A DNA stretch of 64,000 nt, taken from positions 62,001 through 126,000 of the forward strand of contig NZ_JAPDOE010000010.1 in the NCBI RefSeq assembly GCF_026013365.1, read 5' to 3'. The translations under genes and the position numbers were made by a program. The DNA is from Paenibacillus sp. LS1 (GTDB lineage: Bacteria; Bacillota; Bacilli; Paenibacillales; Paenibacillaceae). This document shows positions 26,173 to 33,670 of the stretch, in pieces. Numbering within the stretch: position 1 is the stretch's first letter; each line of letters begins with the position of its first letter. Under the pieces are notes generated by a model that did not search any database, was not told the origin of the DNA, and worked only from the letters and a program-made list of their open reading frames with translations.

Positions 26173-26962
26173 ACATTTGAAGGTATGGGACAGCAATACA
26201 GGTAAAGTGATCATTCATGACAGTTCATTCGAAGTTAAGCGGGGAAGCTGTATGGCCATTGTAGGGGAAAGTGGTAGCGGCAAGTCCGTTACGTGCAGGG
26301 CCATCATGCGACTGAACAAGCCGTGGATTCGCCAATCGGGCACGATGTTATTCCAGGGCGAAGACCTGAACCAGCTTTCGGAACCGGAGATGCGGCGTAA
26401 GCGGGGCAAGCATCTATGTATGATTTTGCAGAATGGCATGAGTGCATTTGATCCTTCCTGTGTCATTGGTGTTCATATTCGGGAGACGCTTCAGCAGCAT
26501 TTTGGCTGGAACACCCGTGAGGTTGAACGGAAAATCATCCATGCGATGGAAAGCGTCATGCTCAGACATCCGCGCGAGATTCTGAATCAATATCCACATC
26601 AGCTGTCCGGTGGAATGCTGCAACGAATCATGATTGCACTGGCATTGGTGCTGGAGCCTGATCTGATTATTGCGGATGAGCCAACAACGGCACTGGATAC
26701 GATCTCTCAATATGAAGTGGTGGAGCAATTGATTCAATTACGTGAACGCATGGGCTGTTCCATGATGTTCATCTCCCATGATCTCGGCGTCGTTCAGAAG
26801 ATTGCAGATGACGTGATGGTCATGAAGGATGGCGAGATCGTAGAGCGCGGCAGCATGCATTCTGTTTTGACAGAGCCGAAGCATGCCTATACGCAGTATC
26901 TGGTCTCTACCCGACTGGAGCTGAGCAATCATTTTAAGGCGTTGATGCAGGGGGACTCCTAG
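26153..26962 (+). CDS. cntD: Metallophore ABC transporter ATP-binding protein (CntD-like)
   Basis: The 269-residue ATPase of the Dpp/Opp class has Walker A GESGSGKSVTC near residue 40, the signature LSGGMLQRIMIALAL near 150 and Walker B LIIADEPTTALD. The H-loop is MFISHDLGVV. It energises import of the metal-opine complex with CntF. The start lies within the end of cntC, and only a GAGGTGAG site about 11 bases upstream supports it. Confidence 0.88.
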   Translation: MNIVEVEHLKVWDSNTGKVIIHDSSFEVKRGSCMAIVGESGSGKSVTCRAIMRLNKPWIRQSGTMLFQGEDLNQLSEPEMRRKRGKHLCMILQNGMSAFDPSCVIGVHIRETLQQHFGWNTREVERKIIHAMESVMLRHPREILNQYPHQLSGGMLQRIMIALALVLEPDLIIADEPTTALDTISQYEVVEQLIQLRERMGCSMMFISHDLGVVQKIADDVMVMKDGEIVERGSMHSVLTEPKHAYTQYLVSTRLELSNHFKALMQGDS

Positions 26963-27715
26963 ATGCTAAAGGTGGAAGGTATCGAAAAATCATATAACCA
27001 AGGCGGACTGTTCTCCAAGCACAAACAACAAGTTTTGAAACAGGTTACCTTTGAATGCCAGCAGGGTGAGTGTCTCGGTATCATCGGTGAAAGCGGAAGT
27101 GGTAAATCTACGTTGGGTCGTCTGATTCTGGGCATTGAACGCCCGGATCGTGGAACGATCTCACTTGATGGTAAAGACGTACAGGATCGACGTGTACGGA
27201 TGGGTAACATCAGCGCCGTTTTTCAAAATTATACGTCCTCCATCAATCCATTTCTTACTGTGGAAGCTGCCATTATGGAGCCTATGCAAGCACAGCAAAA
27301 GCTGCGAAAGGATCAGGGTAGCTCAGAGAAGGTGGATCTGTTGCTGAGCCAAGTTGGACTGGACCCTTCCTATAGATCCAAATATCCGCATGAATTATCG
27401 GGCGGGGAGGCTCAGAGAGTGTGCATTGCCAGGGCCATCTCCACCGCTCCAAAATGCATTGTGTTTGATGAAGCGATCAGCTCATTGGACGTGTCCGTTC
27501 AGATCCAGGTATTGCAATTGTTGAAAGAGCTTAAGGAAATCTACAAGCTGAGCTATGTCTTTATCACACATGATATACAGGCGGCAGCCTATATCTGTGA
27601 CAGGGTGATCATTTTCAGAGAGGGACAGGTTGTAGAGATCGTTCTGACCAAGCAACTTAAGGACGTACAGTCCGATTATGCGAAGCGATTATTGAAGCAT
27701 TTAATACCATTTTAG
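26963..27715 (+). CDS. cntF: Metallophore ABC transporter ATP-binding protein (CntF-like)
   Basis: ATG 26963 follows the cntD stop immediately, with GGGGGA upstream. The 250-residue ATPase has Walker A GESGSGKSTLGR, the Q-loop AVFQNYTSSINP, signature LSGGEAQRVCIARA, Walker B CIVFDEAISSLD and H-loop FITHDIQAA. Two different ATPases in tandem are the rule for this transporter class. The gene is followed by two MFS genes in the same operon. Confidence 0.88.
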   Translation: MLKVEGIEKSYNQGGLFSKHKQQVLKQVTFECQQGECLGIIGESGSGKSTLGRLILGIERPDRGTISLDGKDVQDRRVRMGNISAVFQNYTSSINPFLTVEAAIMEPMQAQQKLRKDQGSSEKVDLLLSQVGLDPSYRSKYPHELSGGEAQRVCIARAISTAPKCIVFDEAISSLDVSVQIQVLQLLKELKEIYKLSYVFITHDIQAAAYICDRVIIFREGQVVEIVLTKQLKDVQSDYAKRLLKHLIPF

Positions 27716-27728
27716 GAGGAGCCCCATT

Positions 27729-28922
27729 GTGAGTGGAGCGATGTCTTGGCCTTTTCTACGCTTGTACATATTGGTTCTTCTATATTTCAGTGCCAATGCT
27801 ATTCTTAATGTGATCATCCCATTGCAAGGCGAGTCCTTGGGTGCGAGTGGTACAACGATCGGACTGATCATGGGTGCTTATATGTTCACAACGATGTTCT
27901 TCAGACCCTGGGCCGGTCGGATTATTCAAAAGCACGGACCCATCAAAATATTACGCCTGATTCTGATTATCAATGGATTTGCCCTGATTTTATATACCTT
28001 TACGGGACTTGGCGGTTATTTGGTTGCTCGTATTTTGCAAGGGGTATCGACAGCGTTCTTTTCCATGGCTTTGCAGATTGGCATTATTGATGCCCTTCCG
28101 GAGAAAGATCGCTCTCAGGGAATTTCGTATTATTCGTTGTTCAGTTACATACCAGGGATCTTGGGACCTGTGCTCGCATTAGGAATATGGCAGGCGGGAG
28201 GCATGGGTTATTTTACAGTGGTTCTGATCGGCATTGCCGTCTGTACGGGCGTCTTCGGATATACCGCCAAAATGGAACCAAACAAGGAGCAGCCTGCTGA
28301 GAATCTTTCGGAGCAGAACGTGAGTATGTGGGAATCCTTTGGTCAGTTGGTGAAGAATCCATATTTGTTTCGTTGCAGTGTGTTAATGCTTGCTGCTTCC
28401 GTTGTATTTGGCGCGATTACCACCTTTATTCCGCTGTATGCGAGCCAAGTACCAAACGGGAATGCCGGCCTATATCTGATGCTTCAGGCAGGAACGGTGG
28501 TGCTGGCTCGAATTATGCTTCGAAAAAGGATTCCTTCCGATGGCAGTTGGCATTCTCCTTTCATGATGGGCACCATGTGTTTGCTCGCCGTAGCTGCGCA
28601 ATGTGTCAGTTTTGCCGTGACAGGCGGAGTGGTCTTTTTCTATGTGGGCGCTGTATTCATGGGAATCGGTCAGGCGATCCTGTATCCGACACTCACGACC
28701 TATTTATCTTTTGTCTTGCCTAAACTGAACCGGAACGTCCTGATTGGGTTATTTATCGCGATGGCGGATCTGGGTATTTCTCTGGGTGGTGTGATTATGG
28801 GTCCCGTCGCTGACTTCTCTTCCTATTCATTTATGTACATGATGTGTGCTATCCTAGGAGCGGTAATGATCGTTTTTGCCTATGAACGGCGGAGACCCGT
28901 TACAGGTACATCTGTGAGTTGA
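27729..28922 (+). CDS. cntE: MFS exporter, probable metallophore efflux (CntE-like), first copy
   Basis: GTG 27729 with AGGAGGAG upstream. The 397-residue protein has about 12 hydrophobic segments and the MFS loop GRIIQKHGP between segments 2 and 3. In staphylopine-type loci the MFS gene downstream of the transporter encodes the exporter that releases the apo-metallophore, which is the likely role here. It is clearly paralogous to the next gene: both share IGLxMGAYMFT, LQGVxTAFFSM, KKR/RKKIPSDGSW and LYPTLTTYLSFVLP. Confidence 0.8.
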   Translation: MSGAMSWPFLRLYILVLLYFSANAILNVIIPLQGESLGASGTTIGLIMGAYMFTTMFFRPWAGRIIQKHGPIKILRLILIINGFALILYTFTGLGGYLVARILQGVSTAFFSMALQIGIIDALPEKDRSQGISYYSLFSYIPGILGPVLALGIWQAGGMGYFTVVLIGIAVCTGVFGYTAKMEPNKEQPAENLSEQNVSMWESFGQLVKNPYLFRCSVLMLAASVVFGAITTFIPLYASQVPNGNAGLYLMLQAGTVVLARIMLRKRIPSDGSWHSPFMMGTMCLLAVAAQCVSFAVTGGVVFFYVGAVFMGIGQAILYPTLTTYLSFVLPKLNRNVLIGLFIAMADLGISLGGVIMGPVADFSSYSFMYMMCAILGAVMIVFAYERRRPVTGTSVS

Positions 28923-28951
28923 CTGCCAGAAGAGAAAGTGGTGACGAACGT

Positions 28952-30178
28952 TTGAAGTCTTCGATGAATGCAACATCCAATGGAAAATTAAATCCGGTAT
29001 CCTTCTCTTTTATCCGGTTTTATATGCTGGCCTTTTTATTTTTTGCGGCGAATTCTGCTTTGACGATTATTCTGCCTTTACGAAGCGAGGCCGCCGGTTT
29101 GAACCAGGCTGAGATTGGTCTGATGATGGGGGCATACATGTTCACCTGTATGCTCTTGAGACCTTTTGCAGCACAGCTTCTGGGTAAGCATGGGCCGCTT
29201 CGTGTGATGCAATGGCTATTGCTTTTACATGCCGGAACGCTGCTGCTGTTTGTTGTTTTTGGTGTGGAGACGTATCTGTGGTTGCGGGCCCTGCAAGGGG
29301 TGGCTACGGCCTTTTTCTCCATGACGATGCAGGCGGGTATTGTGGAAAAGTTGGAGGACAAAGACCGGGCACAAGGGCTGTCCATGTACACCCTGTTTAC
29401 GATGGTTCCTTCTCTGGTCATTCCGATCCTTGCCATACAAATCTGGGAAAATGCCAGTGATCTGGCGTTTACGCTGCTGATGATCGGACTGGCGGCGCTG
29501 CCACTTTTGATCGGGTACAATGTGGATTTGCCGCGGAGTACCGTACAGAACAAATCTTATACCTTGGGTGATATGTTTCGTTCATTCGGCGGCATCTGGC
29601 GTAGTACGCCACTGCTGATCAGCAGTGTGGTGATGTTGTTTGCGTCCTGCGTTTTTGGCGCGACAGCGACCTTTCTTCCACTGTATATGGTATCCACCGG
29701 AATGGCGAGTGCAGGCGTATTTCTGACGATTCAGGGATTGGTTGTGATCCTGTGCAGGTTTATTTTGCGCAAAAAAATTCCGTCCGATGGTAGCTGGAAT
29801 ACCTGGCTGATGGCAGGGTTAATGCTATGTGCTGCACTGGGAACCCAGTTGCTCAGTCTAATGGAGACCATCGGGCCGCTGGTGTATTTATCCGCGGTGT
29901 TCAGCGGTTTTGCCCTGGCACTGTTGTACCCGACTTTGACCACATATCTGTCTTTTGTGCTGCCTGCGGATTCCAGATATGTACTCATGGGGATTTTCAT
30001 GTCCTCGTATGACCTCGGATTCTCTCTCGGGGGACTGGCGATGGGGCTTATTGTGCAAATGAGTTCGTATTCGACCATGTTTATGATCTGCACGTTGCTC
30101 TCAATTGCAGCGATGATTCTGGTGGTCATTTTCAGGCAACGGATGGAAGCGGGGAATAAGGCCAGCTCTATGCGATGA
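28952..30178 (+). CDS. MFS exporter, second tandem copy
   Basis: The start is uncertain. The frame opens at TTG 28919, overlapping the previous stop; TTG 28952 with GGTGA seven bases upstream is preferred, and ATG 28964 is also possible. The product of about 408 residues is a 12-segment MFS protein paralogous to the previous gene (ANSALTIILPLRSEAAG, IGLMMGAYMFT, LQGVATAFFSMTMQAG, ILRKKIPSDGSWNTW, LYPTLTTYLSFVLP). Duplication of the exporter in one locus is unusual. The two may form a functional pair, export different intermediates, or one may have moved to another substrate. The gene ends exactly where repeat copy 2 begins. Confidence 0.78.
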   Translation: MKSSMNATSNGKLNPVSFSFIRFYMLAFLFFAANSALTIILPLRSEAAGLNQAEIGLMMGAYMFTCMLLRPFAAQLLGKHGPLRVMQWLLLLHAGTLLLFVVFGVETYLWLRALQGVATAFFSMTMQAGIVEKLEDKDRAQGLSMYTLFTMVPSLVIPILAIQIWENASDLAFTLLMIGLAALPLLIGYNVDLPRSTVQNKSYTLGDMFRSFGGIWRSTPLLISSVVMLFASCVFGATATFLPLYMVSTGMASAGVFLTIQGLVVILCRFILRKKIPSDGSWNTWLMAGLMLCAALGTQLLSLMETIGPLVYLSAVFSGFALALLYPTLTTYLSFVLPADSRYVLMGIFMSSYDLGFSLGGLAMGLIVQMSSYSTMFMICTLLSIAAMILVVIFRQRMEAGNKASSMR

Positions 30179-30380
30179 CAGAACAACCTTCCGATCGCTG
30201 TTATCCCCAGATTTTTTTGATTCCTTTTAATAAAGGTTAAATCCGGGGATAGCGTATGCTTCCGATGTAGCTTTCTTTCAGAAAGCTTGTAGGCGAAGTG
30301 TATGCTTTCGAATTAGCTTTCCTGCAGAAAGCTTGTAGCTCCGCTTCTTCAGGTTCTTTCTGTCCTCTCCGTTTCGTGTA
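30179..30380. repeat. MITE-like palindromic repeat, copy 2 (inverted relative to copy 1)
   Basis: Read on the minus strand, this carries the blocks of copy 1 at 22508-22683: CGGAGAGGACAGAAAGAACC (at about 30352-30371), CCCCGGATTT, GGGGATAACAG and GGAAGGTTGTTCTG. It also holds a 46-base tandem duplication starting at 30254 and 30300 (GTATGCTT...AGCTTTC...AGAAAGCTTGTAG). Copies 1 and 2 face each other across the cntA to MFS block. Confidence 0.72.
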
Positions 30381-30421
30381 GCCTATCCCGCATGTAATGC
30401 GAACATTTACAGAGGAGGTTT

Positions 30422-30520
30422 ATGACTCACTTCTTGCCAAAACGTATCCTCAGGATGCGAAAGTGTAAGGGTCGGTCATCAGCCTTTTTTTGTTTTTTTT
30501 GCAGGTTGAATCAAAAATAG
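30422..30520 (+). CDS. Possible 32-residue leader or small protein
   Basis: ATG 30422 sits behind a very good AGAGGAGG (30411-30418) and reads 32 codons, MTHFLPKRILRMRKCKGRSS then a Phe/Cys-rich end, stopping at 30520, two bases before the -35 of the zagA promoter. The strong ribosome binding site is the only evidence. Part of the frame runs through T-rich DNA. It could be a chance frame or a degenerate gene. Confidence 0.25.
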   Translation: MTHFLPKRILRMRKCKGRSSAFFCFFCRLNQK

Positions 30521-30521
30521 T

Positions 30522-30551
30522 TTGACAACGACCGTCTAACAGGATTATAGT
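30522..30551 (+). promoter_or_regulatory. Sigma-A promoter of the zagA operon
   Basis: TTGACA (30522-30527), 18 bases, TATAGT (30546-30551), with the Zur box starting ten bases later. Confidence 0.7.
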
Positions 30552-30560
30552 CGTTGTTGT

Positions 30561-30581
30561 TAATCGTAATAATTACTATTA
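30561..30581 (+). promoter_or_regulatory. Zur box upstream of zagA
   Basis: TAATCGTAAT joined to an inverted half AATTACTATTA: 21 bases, one mismatch from the box at 19386-19406. It overlaps the expected transcription start, as in the Zur-repressed yciC (zagA) gene of B. subtilis. Confidence 0.85.
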
Positions 30582-30624
30582 AAGTCTGAATTACACAGAC
30601 TGCACATATAAGGAGTGGAGATCT

Positions 30625-31821
30625 ATGACACAAAAGCAAGTTCCGGTAACCGTACTGAGTGGTTACCTCGGTTCAGGGAAAACGACGGTTTTGAATCACG
30701 TGTTGAACAACAGACAAGGGCTTAAGGTTGCTGTGATCGTCAACGACATGAGTGAGGTCAACATTGATGCTGCGCTGGTCAAGGGGGAGGCAACCTTGTC
30801 TCGAACTGAAGAGAAGCTGGTGGAATTGTCCAATGGCTGTATCTGCTGCACCTTGCGAGATGATCTGATGCAGGAGATTGAGAAGCTGGTGAACGAAGGC
30901 AAGTATGATTATATTTTGATCGAATCCACGGGCATCAGTGAACCTGTTCCCGTTGCACAGACCTTTACATACGCCGATGAGGAGTCGGGTATTGATCTGA
31001 CAAGTCTGGCTCGATTGGATTGTCTGGTAACGGTGGTGGATGCTAATCGATTCTGGCATGATTTTGGATCAGGGCAGAGTCTTCTGGACCGTGACCAGGC
31101 GAGCGGAGATGAGGACACCCGTGATGTCGTAGACTTGTTGATTGATCAGATTGAGACCTGTGATGTGCTGCTGCTGAACAAATGTGATCTGGTCGATGAC
31201 ACCGAGTTGAACAAGCTCGAAGGCATTATTCGCAAGCTACAGCCTAACGCAAAGATCATTCGGACTGAGAATGGACAGGTGAATCCGTCTGAGATTCTGA
31301 ATACAGGCCGCTTTGATTTTGAGAAAGTGAGCATGTCCGCTGGATGGATTCAGGAGCTGGAGAAAGAGTTGCATATACCGGAAACCGAGGAATATGGCAT
31401 TGGTTCCTTCGTTTATCGCCGTAGAAAGCCATTCCATCCTTCCCGTCTGGCAGAATTCATGAGTTACTGGCCAGAAGAAGTGGTACGTGCCAAAGGCTTG
31501 GTATGGCTCGCGGCCGAAGGGGATGTTGCTGCAAGCCTCAGTCAGGCAGGGCCATCCATTCAGTTCGGTCCTGCGGGACATTGGATCGCAGCTTTGCCGG
31601 AAGCGGACAAGGAAGAAATTTTGCGTAACGAGCCGGATGTTCTGGAGAAATGGGATGCCCAGTGGGGAGATCGTCAGACGGAGCTTGTCATGATCGGGAT
31701 CGCAATGGAGCGTGCGAGCATTGAAGATGAGCTGGACCAGTGCCTGCTCAGTGATGAAGAAATGCTGGCCGACTGGGGCCATTTCGACAATCCACTGCCA
31801 TGGCCTATGGAAGCCGTATAA
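30625..31821 (+). CDS. zagA: Zur-regulated COG0523 GTPase metallochaperone (ZagA/YciC)
   Basis: ATG 30625 with AAGGAGTGG upstream. The 398-residue protein is a G3E/COG0523 GTPase. The P-loop is GYLGSGKTT (13-21), the zinc-binding CxCC is at 72-75 (GCICC), the switch segment is LIESTGISEPVPVAQ, and LLLNKCDLV is the NKxD guanine motif. The C-terminal CobW_C domain covers about 265-395. Length matches B. subtilis ZagA (YciC), which delivers zinc under starvation. The Zur box and the following zinc-independent S14 gene support this assignment over a cobalamin role. Confidence 0.92.
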   Translation: MTQKQVPVTVLSGYLGSGKTTVLNHVLNNRQGLKVAVIVNDMSEVNIDAALVKGEATLSRTEEKLVELSNGCICCTLRDDLMQEIEKLVNEGKYDYILIESTGISEPVPVAQTFTYADEESGIDLTSLARLDCLVTVVDANRFWHDFGSGQSLLDRDQASGDEDTRDVVDLLIDQIETCDVLLLNKCDLVDDTELNKLEGIIRKLQPNAKIIRTENGQVNPSEILNTGRFDFEKVSMSAGWIQELEKELHIPETEEYGIGSFVYRRRKPFHPSRLAEFMSYWPEEVVRAKGLVWLAAEGDVAASLSQAGPSIQFGPAGHWIAALPEADKEEILRNEPDVLEKWDAQWGDRQTELVMIGIAMERASIEDELDQCLLSDEEMLADWGHFDNPLPWPMEAV

Positions 31822-31873
31822 CTCAGAAGATAATGTTCTAAATATAAATTCAATCGATAAGGAGCTGTAATTC

Positions 31874-32143
31874 ATGGCTAAAAAATCAAAAGTGGTACGT
31901 GAAAAGCAACGTCAGGCAATCGTGGCAAAATATGCGGACCTGCGCCGGGAACTGAAGGGAAAAGGGGATTACGAAGCCTTGCAGAAATTGCCACGGAATG
32001 CATCTCCGACTCGTTTGAAGAACCGTTGTGAGGTAACAGGTCGGCCGCGGGGTTATCTACGCAAGTTCAAGGTATCTCGAATTAAGTTCAGAGAACTGGC
32101 TCATCAAGGACAGATTCCTGGGGTAACGAAATCCAGCTGGTAA
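31874..32143 (+). CDS. rpsN2: 30S ribosomal protein S14, zinc-independent paralogue
   Basis: The 89-residue protein reads MAKKSKVVREKQRQ, with LPRNASPTRLKNRCEVTGRPRGYLRKF, the core S14 signature. It has only one Cys, so it lacks the paired CxxC zinc knuckle of the usual short S14. This is the C-minus type that replaces the zinc form during zinc depletion (RpsN2/YhzA in B. subtilis), freeing zinc. AAGGAG lies upstream. It follows zagA on the same strand in what looks like one Zur-controlled transcript. Confidence 0.93.
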   Translation: MAKKSKVVREKQRQAIVAKYADLRRELKGKGDYEALQKLPRNASPTRLKNRCEVTGRPRGYLRKFKVSRIKFRELAHQGQIPGVTKSSW

Positions 32144-32189
32144 AATGATCAAGGGGTTTTGGTATTTGGCTGAAAGGATGTGCATCACC

Positions 32190-32525
32190 ATGCTGGACTT
32201 GTTTACACTAAGAAGAATTCAGTCCGTAATGAACGGCTATATTCAGGAGAAGGTACCTGCGCCACTGCGTACGATGGTGAAGTTGACATATGTGATGAAT
32301 GACAATGAATTGATCCTGACTGAAGAAAGACCTGCGGAGGAGCGGTATCAATGGGACAAGATGCACATTGCCCGATTTTACTGGGAAGATAACCAGTGGA
32401 AGGTGTATGCCAGAGATGAACAGAGCAGCTGGAATCCGGTAGATGTTATTGCACCTTGTTCCGATTTTGAGGATGTACTCGAGCAGGTGGAACGGGATGA
32501 GGCCGGACTGTTCTGGCGTGCATAA
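32190..32525 (+). CDS. DUF3024-type protein
   Basis: ATG 32190 is used, with AAAGGA ending 12 bases upstream; ATG 32178 is the alternative. The 111-residue product has EKVPAPLRTMVKLTYVMNDN, ELILTEERPAEER, KMHIARFYWEDNQWKVYARD and a terminal EVERDEAGLFWRA. This is the pattern I associate with DUF3024: acidic, single compact domain, function unknown. It follows the S14 gene by 46 bases and is probably co-transcribed with it. A zinc-starvation role is suggested only by position. Confidence 0.7.
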   Translation: MLDLFTLRRIQSVMNGYIQEKVPAPLRTMVKLTYVMNDNELILTEERPAEERYQWDKMHIARFYWEDNQWKVYARDEQSSWNPVDVIAPCSDFEDVLEQVERDEAGLFWRA

Positions 32526-32572
32526 GGCTGATGAGGATGAAGAAACGAACGAGCATTTATGAAAAATGAACG

Positions 32573-32611
32573 AAGAAGAGTCTGCATGTTATATGCAGAG
32601 TCTTCTTTTTA
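32573..32611 (+). terminator. Terminator after the zinc-sparing operon
   Basis: GAAGAGTCTGCAT and ATGCAGAGTCTTC form a 13-base-pair stem with one mismatch and a short loop, followed by TTTTT. It faces the convergent AraC gene and probably serves both strands. Confidence 0.7.
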
Positions 32612-32637
32612 CGTCAGCTTGTTCAAGGAACATGTGC

Positions 32638-33489
32638 CTATAACGAATGATTGTGCATCATACGGAATTGCATAGGCGTTACGTTTTCCTGGGTTTTAAA
32701 ACATCGGATGAAGTAGCTTGATTGTGAAAATCCCGTTTCCAGCGTGATTTGCTTAATGGAAAGGTTGGTTGTCGCCAATAGCTGTTTTGCATGCAACAAC
32801 CTGGATTCCATCAGGAATTCCGGAAAGGAGATGCCAAATGTTTGACTGAACTTGCGGCTGAAGTATGTTGTACTGTATCCGGCAATCCCGGCAACATGGT
32901 CAAGTGTGATGTGCTCGTTACTGTGGGAACGAATGTAATTCCCTGCTTCACGAATTCGCTCTGAAGTGTGATTGAGCGAAACGTTGATTCGGCTCGCTGC
33001 GGATTGCAATCGGGTCAGAAGCTCATATAGAGTTGCTGCCATGCTGTGCTCGTCCTCCACTTGATAGCCTCTTCCTAGCTCCAATAATCTGTCCATTAGC
33101 GCGGTAACCACCGGAAAGTTGGAACACTGAAACAGCCACGGTTCGTCAACGCCTTTTCCATTTAACAGTTCTTCGAGACGAACGCCGTAAAAATGAATCC
33201 AACGAATACTCCACGGATCATCCGAATCGGAGTAGTACGTTTGTCTAAGACCGGGACCATAGAGGAATCCCTGCCCACGTGTTAACTCGTAACAAGCGGT
33301 TCCTGTGTCCAGAAATCCTTTACCTTCAAGTACAAGGTGCAGATTATAGCATTGATCCAAGTTGATCTCGGTAGTGCCATATTCTCGATGTACACGATGC
33401 TTCGGAAAGTCACTGTATCCTCCAATAAAATCGGGAAAGCATACATGTCTGGGAAAAATCGGCTTGGGGAGAAAGATGTGTTCTTTCAC
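32638..33489 (-). CDS. AraC-family transcriptional regulator
   Basis: Start at GTG 33489, six bases after GGAGG; an ATG at 33495 abuts the site and is less likely. The 283-residue protein has an N-terminal cupin-like ligand domain (NLHLVLEGKGFLDTGTACYEL) and two C-terminal helix-turn-helix units at about 180-280 (ITLDHVAGIAGYSTTYFSRKF, LSIKQITLETGFSQSSYFIR). It is divergent from the GH42 gene, with 180 bases between the starts, so it probably controls beta-galactoside use. Confidence 0.85.
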   Translation of the reverse strand: MKEHIFLPKPIFPRHVCFPDFIGGYSDFPKHRVHREYGTTEINLDQCYNLHLVLEGKGFLDTGTACYELTRGQGFLYGPGLRQTYYSDSDDPWSIRWIHFYGVRLEELLNGKGVDEPWLFQCSNFPVVTALMDRLLELGRGYQVEDEHSMAATLYELLTRLQSAASRINVSLNHTSERIREAGNYIRSHSNEHITLDHVAGIAGYSTTYFSRKFSQTFGISFPEFLMESRLLHAKQLLATTNLSIKQITLETGFSQSSYFIRCFKTQENVTPMQFRMMHNHSL

Positions 33490-33670
33490 GTGCATCCTCC
33501 ATTTGAACGCAATATTTTTATGTGATGAACCGAAATATATTCAGTTCACTGTTGTTTGAATCTTCAACAATGACAATATTTTATTATAAGTCGCATAATC
33601 TTGTCATTTATTATCTGTGAAGGTTCCAATAGAATGGAGGCAATATGACAGGTTAAGGGGGCAATTGAAG

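Noticed and set aside
22702..27715. Plain nickel or oligopeptide importer
   Set aside because: Although each protein belongs to that transporter superfamily, the operon with cntKLM and the Zur box makes a zincophore importer the better call.
30179..30380. CRISPR array, because of the tandem repeated units
   Set aside because: Only two 46-base units with no distinct spacers and no cas genes; it is part of a dispersed palindromic repeat.
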